Below are positions 34,740 to 47,300 of a stretch of 64,000 nt of DNA, piece after piece. How positions within the stretch are numbered: position 1 is the first letter of the stretch; each line of letters opens with the position of its first letter. The translations under genes and the position numbers were made by a program. The stretch lies in the NCBI GenBank assembly GCA_920105805.1, contig CAKKTI010000016.1, positions 34,482-98,481 of the forward strand, given 5' to 3'. The notes under the pieces are model-generated. The model had not been told where the DNA came from and made no database searches. It worked only from the letters and a program-made list of their open reading frames with translations. This DNA is from Condylostoma magnum (taxonomy: Eukaryota; Ciliophora; Heterotrichea; Heterotrichida; Condylostomatidae).

Positions 34740-36992
34740 ATGTTTAAAAATTAGCAAAAAACAAAATAGAAAAGATCAAAAAGCATAAACTCACAACATG
34801 CGGCTAAAAGTACAAGAGGTATACTAAGTAGAAAACCTAGTAAAAAGAAATCTATCACTAAATTGCAAGACAGCCGGACAAAACTTTTGAAATAAGAAGA
34901 GGAAGATAACTTTGTATTATTGATACCTGAGAATTTAAAGAGATATAGAAGTTAAAACCAGGTTAATTAGGATTTGAGGATTCCAGAAGAATAAAAGAAG
35001 AAACCCAGATAATAAAAGTAATCAAATCATATAGGTTAAGTTAGATCAGATAAGAAAATAAGAAGATAACTGTAAAGAAATACATCCTCTAAATTGAAAA
35101 ACGATAAAAACAATGTAGTCAATCTAAATCTTTATAGCAAAGAAGTAAAATCTCAGAAAACGATTAATTAAGTTCCTAGTAAACTTCCCTTGTATCCGAA
35201 GTAAAAATCAAGGAAGCAATCTCCAACTGCTTAGTAAGTTAGATATTCCCCCATTGTAAGAAGAATTAAAAGCAAACTTCCTAATGGGAGACCAAAAACA
35301 AGGTAAGTTTCCCCTTTAAATAATAGATCAAAGCAAAGAAGAAGACAATCTCCATAATGCAAAAACAAAATTTTATATAAACGCCTGTCAAAGTAATCAT
35401 AAGAGCCTAGTTTTCAGATAAGTCCAACTGATTTAACCATAAACTAAAGTAAGTACTCAAACATTAATATAAGAATTGATACATCTTCTTCTGATAATAC
35501 ATATATTGAAAAAGGATCCTATTCATACACACAAGATGAGGAAATATTCTAATAACAAAATCCTTCGTTAATTTACGATGAAGAAATCACATAATAAGAG
35601 GAAGATTGAGTGAAACTGCCTACAGCTAAATTCGGGAAATAGAAAATAGAGTTTAATAATTATTTACATGAGGATAAATCTGAGTAGGACTGGGAAAGTA
35701 TGGTTAGGTAATAAGACGAAGTATTGGAGTAAAAGTCACATTTAATTCAAAAATTTAGATAAATGCTTTAATCACATTAGCAAAACATATAGGTGAAATT
35801 CTTAAGTAATTAGATATAAGTTGAATAACAACTCAAGGATTTGGAAAGTCATGACGAGGATTCTTTACTTGAATCTTTAATATTAACCAAATCTTCGAAA
35901 GATTTTTAGAGTGATATAAGTAGACAAAGCGCTATTTTTTACTAGAATCATGATATTACAGCTGATGATCTAGATATAAAAGATAATATAATAAAACATT
36001 TAAAGATATAAAAGATAGAGAGGCTGGAATTCCTATAAATGCAAAAGCCTATGAGAGAATTGGTAGATGTAGAGAAAGTACTGAAATGTTACTAATTACA
36101 GCACAAATTTATTAGTATTCCTATAGAATTCTACAAGATTTTAGATATAAAGCAATTTGATTATGATTTTGAAGCCGTAAGCTCAAGTTTGTCAGATACT
36201 TCTGAAATTTCAAACTCTATATCATCTTTAAAAGATAGACTAATGGATAATAATTTAATATCCGAGTCAGATGAGGAAGAATTATAGATGCAACTTAATG
36301 AATTTGCTATTGATAATGATTTGATTCGAGAAATAATCAGTCAAGAGATAGAATCTTACATAAATATAACCATTAAGTATACAATAGACAATAGTGATAA
36401 ATTTGCTTATGGTATTTTTATGAAGCTATATGAGCTGTTAAAGTTTTAAGAAATTCAATTTTTAAAATTCTTCAATAAAGACTATCAGCAAGATGACTTA
36501 TTTATACTCTAAGCTATACAAAACTAACAAATTGGATAATTTTTCTTCTAATTTGACATATAATAATATATCTAGCATCCTATAAGGAAACTGATAAAAC
36601 TTAAATTCAACAAAAAGAGTAATCCAGCAGTGAAGGCTTATATAAAATCAATCCTAGACTCAATTAATGAAGCCCTTAATATGTCTAAATAGCTGCCTAA
36701 GTACCAATTTTTGCCTATTTGGTCCAGGAAGACACGTGATATTAACAAATTCAACAATATAGACAGCGTTTTTGAAAGAGCTCTACTTTATTTCAGCAAT
36801 TGATTAGAAATGAGAGTAAGTAATTCCCCTGCTAGTGAAGATTAAATGTCCATTTGACTATGCGAGGATGTAGAAATAGAAGAAAGTGACTGAGTAGACT
36901 ACGAAAAAGAGGAAATGCAAATTATTATTGATATTTCTGATATGATGTTTGAGGAGTTAGTGGAAGAAATGGCTAAATTAATAAACCGATGA
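34740..36992 (+). CDS. Large basic-acidic protein with DUF4378/TRM-like C-terminus
   Basis: A 750-residue protein ending in TGA. The N-terminal 250 residues are Lys/Arg/Ser-rich with SP motifs and likely bind microtubules or nucleic acid. The middle is Ser/Asp-rich. From about residue 520 the protein is helical, and it ends in EMQIIIDISDMMFEELVEEM, close to the DUF4378 ending of TRM/LONGIFOLIA and CAP350 proteins, which act at centrosomes, basal bodies and cortical microtubules. The family call rests on this pattern only. The gene begins 44 bases after the RBR stop. Confidence 0.66.
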
Positions 36993-37041
36993 TCTTTTAA
37001 ATTTGTTTTTATTGAATAACAGAACAGTTATAAAATTAAAT

Positions 37042-39250
37042 ATGCCATTTCTATTGTTTTTACTGCAATTTAATTGAGGTAAAATAGTAATAGAGGAGAC
37101 TATTGACTTGAGTTGGTCTTATTTAGCAGATAATGAGGTTGAGTTTACTCTAATTTGTAGATATTGTGCTATAGGATTTGGTAGTTCAGTAGAAGAAGCT
37201 GATTGGATAGTAATGACATCTTCAAGTTAGGATAATATACATGTTTTTGATGCATATGGTGTATTTAATTCTTAACCAGTGCAGAATGTCTTTATAGGAG
37301 GACAAGCGAATATAGTAATTCGTGAATAAGAAGTTAATAGCTAGATGAGGGCAGTTTTCGGTAGATTTTTAGACACAGGTGATAGTAAGGATAAGGTTAT
37401 ACTAGGAGAGAAAGTGTAAGACATGTTGTGAGCCTTTGGAGAATATGAAGACTACTTTAGCACTGATAAAAACTTAGGAAAATTTAGAATGAACTTTCCT
37501 TAAGATCAAATTTAATAATTGAATTCCCAGAAATAGAAAATGGTGAAACAGAACCAATAAATATACATGGACTTGGAATGATTTGTTCTTGGCTTGTTTT
37601 TGCACCGATTGGCATCTTTGTTACACGGTATATGAAATACTATACAATTCAAGTTCCAATACACGTAGCCTTCCTAGGACTTAGCACTTTTCTAACACTA
37701 TACCTTCTTATGCAATATATCTCAAAAATGAAAGAATACATACAATTTATAAAGAAGACCGTTTGTATCACGCAGTAATAGGACAAGCTTTTATGAGTAT
37801 AATCTTTGCTGAGTTTGCATTGGGCTTTGCTGCTGGGTTTTTCATTATATTCGGTAGAAATGTATATCAAATATCTGTTGTAAGGAAAAGCCATAAGGTA
37901 ATAGGCTACGGTTTACTATTCTCATCGCATATTGAGTGTATATATGGGTAAGAATTGAAAGACAAGGAAAAAACCTTGACAAGTATACTAACATTCATAT
38001 GACTTTTACTATTCGCACTAGCTGAGATCAGAATTACCCTAGGAGATAGACTGCCTTAATGCTGCCTCGATTGTAGAAAAAAGAAACTTAAGAAATACAG
38101 ATATAGCGAGATTCTAGACTAGGTTAAAAGTGGAGAAGCCCTTGCTTTTGTTGATGAATATGTAATTTCTTTACAATGGTTTTCTAAATTTCATCCTGGG
38201 GGAGCTTTTATGGTTCAAGAAACTTTCGGCGAAGATATGGGTAAGTATCTTCACGGATCAAGCAGTATCGGATAGCAATACCTTCCATATACTCACAGTA
38301 ATTAAGCTATTGATATGATTCCAAATATAGCAGTAGGAAAAATCAAAACTTGCAGATAAGCACTGCAGAAAATTGATGAAACTGCATCTAGGAAAAATAT
38401 GAAATGAAAATTAGAACAAAGACATCAAATCTCTGAGCACACTTATGAGATTTTATTGACTTCAGATTAATTTAGGATAATAGAAAACCCAAGTTTAAGT
38501 CATCTAGGTAAGCATATTTTAATTGAATTCTCCCCAAATAGATTCGAGGTAATTCGAAGATACTACTCAACATATTACATAGACATATAAAAGTGAAGAG
38601 AGGAATTTACGTAAGAGAATAAGTTATAGGACATGGAGTCAATAAGGAGAGTTGAGTCAATAACAGGGCTGCCTCCCCTGAATCCACTTAAAGTTATTTT
38701 TAAGTTGTACGATAAGGGGAAAATGTCCAATTACGTATAAAGCTTAGCACTAGGGGATGAGTTAAAAATCAAAGGATTACTGGGACCAGGACTCTAATTA
38801 AATAAGCATTTCAAGGGCCATACTCTGGGTATAAGTGCTGGGACTGGTATTATCCCCTTTATCGACTTAGCTTATATAATCTGGAGAAATGAGTAAGGAG
38901 TTTCAAGTATCGGGGATGGCATATCTCTTACTCTCTATACATCCTTTTTAACTCAGCCCTCTGGATTCTGCATGGATTGCTTGAATGCTGCGAGTTAGCA
39001 AAGCGAAAGGATTAGTTTTTATCCACATTTTAGAGATGCTAGTGTTCCTATTAGATCTTAAAGTATTAGTGTAATTCAAGTTGCTGATGAAAATAATAAT
39101 TAGTTACGGAAGCTAAAAACTTGGATTGATGAGTCTCAAAACATTGACTCTATTGATAGTAAGCTTATTGAGCAATTTTTAGAGAAAAGCCGGAGTTAGT
39201 ATGAATATGCGGGCCTAGTGGATTTAATATGCATGTGTACGATTTGTTAG
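37042..39250 (+). CDS. DOMON-cytochrome b561-cytochrome b5-reductase fusion, with two apparent -1 frame shifts
   Basis: The predicted product is about 736 residues. It has a signal-like start (MPFLLFLLQF), then a DOMON domain to about residue 150. A cytochrome b561 core follows with heme His residues in NIHGLGM, IHVAFL, YHAVIGQ and KSHKVIGYG. A cytochrome b5 domain has FHPGGAF, and a C-terminal ferredoxin-NADP-reductase-like domain has SAGTGIIPF. It would move electrons across a membrane, for example for iron or ascorbate redox. The coding frame moves by -1 near 37489-37510 (after ...FRMNFP) and again near the A5 run at 37724-37728. Both fit one missing homopolymer base (T or A). No GT-AG intron fits. 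The cause may be sequencing error, mutation or recoding. The stop TAG 39248 is a choice among several. Confidence 0.8.
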
Positions 39251-39355
39251 TCAAGGCTAACTACCCAACTACAAAGATTATCAGGCTGTAGTTTAGTAGT
39301 TACATTCATATTAAATGTATAAACAGTAATAGTATGTGATTCAATACCTTTAAAA

Positions 39356-40342
39356 ATGGGAAATTGCTGTTCAGGCAGGGTAAATTTTACTCAGAGTATG
39401 AAAGACTAGGAACTACCAGACTTTCTGAATAACCTAAACGGATTTGAGACAATAGACCGTGGTTATTTCACAAGCATCGGGAGTGGTTATCTTAGTAACA
39501 GATAAGCTTACTAGTCCCGTTAACTTAATATATCAGACAATAACCCTTAATTATTCGTAGAGCTCGAATCTTTAAATAATGCTAGAAGCAATAAAGATAT
39601 TCATGAAATCACTGAAATGCTTAAATCATAAACTCCTTTGTAAATAGATGATGTAACCCTTCATCCCTGGGCTGATCCTCCGAAAACAATTGGTGCTTTA
39701 GCAGCAATGCAGATCTGTATCTTTGCTTCGGACTAGGAAATCACATCTAGCTTAAAATTTACGTAAGATATAATATAAGAGAAAACTTTAGAATATTTAG
39801 TTGATTTCTTGAAATCAGGAGAAAGAGATAAATTTGAAGCAGCTTTGCTAGCAGTTTCTTATCTAAGTGATGAAAATCATGATGTTATTGAATTTTTGAT
39901 AAAAATTCAGGCATTATAGATTCTTATTGAGTATATGCAGGATGAAAAAGAAGGAGTGAGATGTACAGCTGCTGCCTGCTGTAGAAATTTGTATGTAGTG
40001 CGCCCTACTATACAGAGATAGTTTATTTTATTAGAGGGTGGGAACTTACTTATAAACATGCTGAGTTCTTATGATAATATTACTGTTTTTGAGACTATTT
40101 TATATATATTAGATTTGATTTTAGATGCTTAAGATCATGTTTAACCAGATATAAAGGAATAATTAGTTGAGTTAGGGGTTGTAAACGCCTTAAATTAAGT
40201 ATTATAGGTAATTTTTATGCAGAGACCAAATGTATATGACAAGGACACTGTAACAGAAACAGAGAAATTATTAAAATCTTTCCTTTACTACTTCTTTCTC
40301 TGCTTTCTTCTATTAGTTCTTGGCCTTCTATTATTCTCCTGA
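39356..40342 (+). CDS. Armadillo-repeat protein with acylation signal, ARO/Vac8-like
   Basis: A protein of about 328 residues starting MGNCCSGR, a textbook N-myristoylation plus palmitoylation start, followed by armadillo-type helices from about residue 120 (ALLAVSYLSDE, VRCTAAACCRNL, VFETILYILDLIL). Vac8 of yeast and ARO of apicomplexans have the same plan and tether organelles to membranes. The body ends near residue 310 with KDTVTETEKLLKSFL. The only in-frame stop after that is TGA at 40340, which makes the gene overlap the convergent LRR gene by 55 bases. A TAA at about 40193 or TAG at about 40202 would avoid this but cut into protein-like sequence. Confidence 0.74.
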
Positions 40343-42480
40343 GGTTCAGATATTATATTAATAGTGCTTTATTTTCTCATTTACGCCAATTGAGGGTTTT
40401 TCAGTATTTCTATTTCTTGATTCATTTACTTTATTTTATTCTGAGTCATTTATACTGTATCTTAGGCCATTTACTTTATTCTATTCACTTCTTTTAAATC
40501 TGCTTCTAAATCATTCATTTTTTACTCCAATTAGCTTCTATAGAGTGCAAATTCTTCACGTTTTATTGATTTTACCTTTTCCAATTATCTATACTACCCA
40601 ATTATTAATGATGTTTTTTCTTAAAGCTTATTTTTTTCCTAATCTTATACAATTTTTTCCTTATTAATTTCTTCCTTTAACTTATTCAATTACACGCTTT
40701 TATCATAATTTTACTATTTAACAATTTCTAACTCATTTAAAATATCTTAAGTTTTAGCAGTTTCTTAGCTTCTTAGTATTTCTAATTTCTCCTATGCTAC
40801 TTAGTACTTTTCTAGCCAATGATTCTTATCTTCCTTTGCGTCTTCAATTTTATTTTTAACTTGATCAATAGCTCCTTCCTTAATTTAAAGCTAATTAACT
40901 CTCCTTTTCAAATCTGGAGCAGTTTATTACTTTTCTCTTTACTTATTCTATTTAGTTTACTACTAAATCTAATGTACAATCTTGAAATTGATAGTATTAT
41001 ACTGCAACTCTAATTACAGTATTCCATTGTTAATTCTAACAGATTCTAATAAAAACTGTCCAGCAAGATCATTTAAGTTATTATTATTAAGATAAACTCT
41101 CTTAATAAACGTGTTTTATCGTAAAGCAAGCCCTATATCCTTTCCTCCTATATGAGTTATTCTATTTCCCCCTAAATCTAGTACTTTAAGTGAAGTATTT
41201 CTCATTAATCCATTAGCTATGGTCTTAGCTCCCTGATCATCTATTTAGTTATTAGCTAGGTACAAATGACTTATACCCTTAGTCCTTATAAGCCCCTCTT
41301 GTAATTGCCCAATTCCTTCAGTTTCTAAATCACAACTGTTCATGCTTAAATGTGTTACTGACTTATTCTCAATAAACATGAAAACCAGAGTATTTAATGC
41401 CGTTCCAATAGGATTAAAATCAATTGTTAATTGCTTTAAATATACATTATTTTTCATTTACGCAAAAATTTTATTAGCACCAATGTGAGTTATATTATTT
41501 CTAGACAGATTTAATTTGGTTATATGACATACTCCGAAATTACCTCCTAAAAGATCAGAAAGACAGTTAGCCCCTTCATCTCCCAGTTTATTTCCTTACA
41601 AACTCAATTCTTGTATTTTAGACTTAGGAATTGCCTGACAGAGCAGTTCTGCTGATCTTTCCATTAGATTATTATGGCCTAAATTAAGAGAAAGTAAGGT
41701 TTCATTATTGATAACGCCTTATAATAGAAAGCCTAAGCTTTCAAAATTTATAGAGGTTCCAGACAAGTTCAGCATTGTAAGAACGTTATTTGATTAAAGC
41801 CACTGGGAAAAGGCCTTACAGCCTATCAACCCAACTCTGTTCCTATTAAGACCTTCATGTGATTAAAGGTCAATACTAGTCAATGATTCATTGCCCTATA
41901 GTTGTTTTACTAGTCTAGAGGATCCTTTGGGGGAAATGTTATTACTACTGAGATCAAGATGCACTATGTTTGAATTTCTCACTATTGATTTAACTATTGT
42001 CATACATCCTTTATCCCCCATTGAATTTTTCCCTAAGTTTATTTTGTAAAAAGACGTAGTAAAACGTAGTATATTAGAAATAACATCAGCTGAGTTTAAA
42101 CCTAACCCAAATTCCTCAAGGTTAAATACCCGAGCTTTAAAGCACTTCTAGCACACATTGTAAAATCTTAAAGCCTGGTCTTATAAAACTGGTATGTTTA
42201 GGTCTTGACATTTGGCTTGGAAAATCTGTTTAAGTTAGGTCTGTGTTAAACCTTAAGGAACGTAAAACTAAAACTTTAGTCTTCTTTATGAGGCCGCTGA
42301 TTTAAGTCTTTAGGTTTTCAAAACTTATTCGGATCTAGACTAGGTTAATGTGAAGTTGTTTTAAGACTTGGGGGAAACTGTTGTATTGAATTAGGTAGAT
42401 AAATTAGTCTGTAGTCTTGATTTACCTGTTTTTGGACGTGCTGTCTGCGGTTTGTAATCTTTTCTAAGGAATTAAGACAT
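40288..42480 (-). CDS. Leucine-rich-repeat (RNase-inhibitor type) plus coiled-coil protein
   Basis: A 730-residue protein. Residues 1-110 are basic and disordered. From about residue 150 to 470 there are RI-type LRRs (LDLSSNNIS, LNLGHNNLM, LSLQGNKLGDEGA, LNLSRNNITHIGA, LYLANNQIDDQGA, LDLGGNRI). Residues 500-690 form a long coiled coil, and the tail is Arg/Lys-rich. Such proteins are frequent in cilia and centrosomes (LRRC/TCTE1-like). The specific role is unknown. It ends in TAG-TAA at 40290-40285. The start is 101 bp from the divergent GAF gene. Confidence 0.85.
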
Positions 42481-42581
42481 TTTTTATGTATAGGATGTAA
42501 TTGTTTCAGGGGATATTCAGCTGTTATCAGAAAGATTTAATACATTGTTAATATATTTTAGGCTATTATTAGTAAATTTAA

Positions 42582-44333
42582 ATGGCATATCGTAGCAACT
42601 CTGTTATAAAGATTCGGTAATAGACGAGTCCTAGTCCCATTCATACGGAAAGAACTCCAACTAGAATTAATTAAATCTTAGAGCCTTTAAAGGTAAAATA
42701 ACCTGAATTTGAACTCCCTATAACAAAAGGAACAAATTCTAGAAGAATTAAAAGAAATTTTGTTTATACCAAGCAGAATATCACCAATATTAGCTAAGAA
42801 GTATACAGAAGTGTTATATTTTAATTCTTAAGCTATTAGGAAGTAATATCAGCAATTGATCAAAAACTAATGTAAGATCTTAATAAGTTAACAACTGTTA
42901 ATGATTATTTAACTGAAAAAATACTGTAATTACCGGATTTTAAGTAAACGAAACCTGCAAAAACAGTGTTATTCAGTGCGATAAATAATGAGAATACTAT
43001 GCTAAAGCAAAAGCTGTAAATAATGCAGTCAACAGTTGATCAGCATATGAAAGATAAGTAGTAATTATCCAAAGAGGTTTTGAATATCAACGAGGAGAAT
43101 AACCTAAGTGTAAGTATTACATAGAGAAAACTTAATTCATATATGAAATAAGTTATAAAGTAGACATCACCTAGTTAATAATAAAGTGTTTAACATACTT
43201 TAAATCCCATAAATAGTAGAGTTAAGTACGGAAATGGATTCAAGTAACTATTAGAGAAATGCAATTAATATCAAAATATGAATGAAGGACTTAAATAGGT
43301 TTTAGAGGAAGTTAGGCCTCTTGTTAAAGCAGATTTCATGTTTTACTTACAGTGCAATCCTCAAATGACGTTATTTAAGTCAACCATACCACTTTAACAG
43401 CTGTCAATACCAGCTAAAAACTCCATAGTAAGTGTAAGTTACATAGAAAAACGCACAATTATAGCTTCCTAAGGCGATCTATAATTTGATTAAAGATTGG
43501 CAAACAGTCTCAACATAAACATTAAATCATTTATGGTTACTCCTATATTCAACGACTACTAAAAAGCAGTGGGTGTTGCACTAGCAGTATCAAAAACTCC
43601 TTAAAAAACACCATTTTTTAACTCTGATGTAATAAAAATATTACAAACATACATAAACAAAAGCCAATTAAGTGAATACTGCATAGAAAAGGATCAGACG
43701 ATATCATCAATTCTCTAATCCTGTGAAATCATAGCAACTTAGAGCAGTCTTAAGGACTACAGCGAGATCCTATCAAAATTTTTAGTAGAAATTTCCCATA
43801 CACAAAGAGCAAATGTTCTTCTTTGTGATACAGTAGAGAAAAAGCTAATAAGAAAAACTAATGATACCTCTTAGATCTTCTCCCTACAAAAAGGCCTAGC
43901 TGGCTCCTCAGCAACAACAAAATAAGTAATAATATGCAATAACGTCAGCCAAGATCGCAGATTCATGCAAGAAATAGATGACCCCTACGGCACTCACTGC
44001 ACAACTATACTAACAGTTCCCTTGCGAGATAGAGAAGACCCTAAGAATCAGCTTCCAAGAGCTATATTACAAGTGATTGATAAGAAAGATGATAAACTGT
44101 TTACAGAGTGGGATGCATAGCTCTTATAGGAACTAGGGTATGTACTTGTAAGAGTATTTGAATCCGTAAGGATTCAAGAAAACTTTTACAACCTGCAAAG
44201 CGTTCTGAAAAACATACAGTCAGGATTTTCCCATCTAATCCGCACATTAGACCGGGGTGACGAATCAACGACTGATGTAAAGAGAAGGTTCAGCCAGATA
44301 AGAAGACTGTTTAGCTCAACATTGCCTAGTTAA
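42582..44333 (+). CDS. Double-GAF-domain protein
   Basis: A 583-residue protein. Residues 1-90 are polar, 85-190 helical/coiled, 250-390 a first, diverged GAF domain, and 400-530 a second, clearer GAF: LCDTVEKKLI, GLAGSSATTKQVIICNNVSQDRRF, TILTVPLRD and AILQVIDKKDD. GAF domains bind cyclic nucleotides or other small ligands. No phosphodiesterase or kinase domain follows. It ends in TAA-TAA, and the IP3 receptor gene starts 5 bases later in another frame. Without TAA termination the frames would overlap by over 100 bases. Confidence 0.83.
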
Positions 44334-44338
44334 TAAAA

Positions 44339-47300
44339 ATGGACTAGATTTCTAACTCGGAGCACGAGACCTTTAAAACAACTCTTGACTTTAAAATGCC
44401 AACTAATTCCTTTTTTGATACAAAAGACAGCCAGAAGAAGTAAGTGGATAATTCTTCAAATGTGATAAAAATAGGGGACATAATCCTGCTATACTTTGCT
44501 AAATTTGCACAGGATGACGAGATGGGCCAGTTTAAGTATAAAGGTTTTATATCAGCGGATGGTGTTATATCTGAGAACGTGGATGTTGCACATATATCGT
44601 CCTCTAATCAAAACATTGAAAATCCTGATGGCGGGGCAGCTGATGTTATGATTAGAAGCTGCTTATTCCGTATAGAGAACGCAAGGAGGATAGAATTAGG
44701 GGATTTGTCGGATAATACAGAGACTAGTATTACTTCTGGGAGAACTTTGACGTATGGAGAGCAGATTTAACTGTATCATCTTCATAGCAATGGATTTCTG
44801 AGAGTTGTTCCTAAGCAATTAGCAGCTGAGGCAGGGTGCCTTAAGATTAGTATAAATAAGTCTGGAGATGAGTATACCTGGTTTTAAATTGAGCCTGTTA
44901 ACAGGCTCAGGCAGGAAGGTGAGGTTATTTATTATCACGATTATATACAGCTGCTGAGCATTGCTGAGAAAAGCGATTATTTTGTGCATTGTGATGATTT
45001 TGATATACGATATCCTTTTGCTAGACTCGAGGTAAATGCTAGTGGAAGTTGTAGTAACTGGAAGCCTAAGTAGTATATGGCGTATAATGAATTCACGGAG
45101 ACTCCTGAGTTTGTTACCACTGGAGACTCGTTTAGGATACAGCATAAAATTACAGAAAGGTTTTTATCGGTAAATGAAGAAAGTATTGGAGAGGGAAACC
45201 CTTAGCTGATTTTAGAAGTAGGAAATAAGTCAAGCAATTCTCTGTGAGAGATATAAAGAGAGCAGACTTTTGTAGGGGGAACTTCGTTTTGGAAAGAAAA
45301 GTTTAGAATTAAGCACCTAGCTACAGGCATGTACTTAAAGTTATTGGATACAAGCATAGAGTTGACAAGTAGGTCATAAGAGTAAGGCACACTTTTACAG
45401 TTCAATACAAAAGAAGTATCAGTTGACTAAAGCAAAGGAATTACATTTAACACTATTTTGAACATATCGAGTGATGGTAATAAATATCTAAAAGCTAGCT
45501 AAAATATTGAGGATAATATCTGAGAATTAGGAGTAAGTGGATTCAATGTTAATTACTATGAACTAGCTTTTTGCTTTATTGATGTATAAGAGTCATAAAC
45601 AAGCCATATTTATTAGCTGGCTCTGTCCCTACCAGCTTTTAATGAATTTAAAAAGCTACTGTTAGATATTGAAGTATCACAAGAATTTATAGAGAATAAT
45701 CATGCTTATGAAGGAGTTATTATTGAGGAATGTGAAAGAATGGTCAAAATTTTAGAAAGAATATCTACAAATGTACTCAAATCAGCTATAAATGAAATAG
45801 AATTTACAAAAAGACAAAACTCATTAAGAGAGCTTGGTCTAATTTCACGTTTTGTTGAAATTTCATATCTTATTGATCAAAAATACCCTTATTAAATCCT
45901 AGCATAGGAGGATTATGAAGAAATTCCTGAATACATAACAGAAATTTGCAGTATAATGGATTAAATATTGATAAGCATATACTAATTAATCTACGATGCT
46001 ATTAAGGAAAACCCTAAAAATTGCTTGAGTCTTGACAGATTCACTTAGTACTTTATTCTATAATCAGCCAAACATATCAAGTATGTTGGGAAAATCCTCA
46101 AGGAAAAGTTTAAGTATTAGTCAAAACTTTAATTTGAAGATGATATTTTCTCTAAATGATTCAGTTATATTGAGCCAGTGTGTGAAATTCCGAAATCCAA
46201 TATAATGGAGCAGGTGCTTTACTTAAAAATCATGAAATCCTTATGTGAACTGTAAGGATAAGGAATCCCAAAATATTAATCCCAAGCTCTATATCAAATC
46301 CTAAGTGGAACCAACTAATTCTCTATAATAAAATTCAGGTTGATTAACAATAAGCCTTGTGTTGGCTTTGGATATAATAAGACTATGAATTTTAATGAGT
46401 TTTTAGTAAATAATCCGAGGTTATAGAAGAAGTAGCTAGCAATTGATGCAATGTCAATATCGTAAATGGAAGACATTGCATGCTTTTATTTATAGGATAT
46501 TTGTGAGTTTTAAGACTATGTAGAATACGTAGCCGCAGCTATAAACTTCATGGCTAATATTTGCCTAGATAGATACATTAATGGAATAATGAATATAAAT
46601 AAGGAGATTTCTATAGAGTATTTAGAAAAAACTATAAGTAACTCTAAATTCCCAGACAAAATAAGAGCTGCTTATTGCAATTTATGTAGAGTTATCTTTA
46701 TAGATGTAAATCCGTATATAAGAGTTTCAAGACATGAAAGCAGGTGTTATATTATAAGTCGATAAGGCATATCTTAAAGCTATGCGAATGGAGACTCAAA
46801 AGATAATAATCAATTTAGAACAGATTTGCATATATTCAAAATAATCAAAATTGTATAGAACTTTTGAACTTATGAAGGAATTATTTAAATTTCAGACTAA
46901 AAGCTAAAAGGAAACTTAATAATGGTAATTTCAATGCTTAAAATAACAAAGGATTTAATTGATTTGTCTTTAACTGACAACTACTTTACTAACTTTATGC
47001 TGCAACCTCTTTGCTTGCTTATAATGGATCGGTAAAGCTCTGATCACTGGTGCAGCTTATTAATGTAATAACTGTAAATGGCTGGAAGACAGGGTTTGAG
47101 CCATAATATTGAAACACTGATTGGGAAAGTGTTAGAGTAAGTACTAGATGTTCTAAAAATCGTTATTATAAGAAGAGAAAGCCTTCATATTCTTAGACTT
47201 ATTGAGCTTTTAAGAAGCTTTCTTATTGATGGCATTAAAGAATTTTACCCTGATTATTAACTGATCTCAAAGTTTGATAATATACTCAAAGAACTTGATT

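Noticed and set aside
37720-37735. Programmed -1 ribosomal frameshift
   Set aside because: No X XXY YYZ heptamer is present at either change, and the A5 and T3 runs are simpler sites for a missing base.
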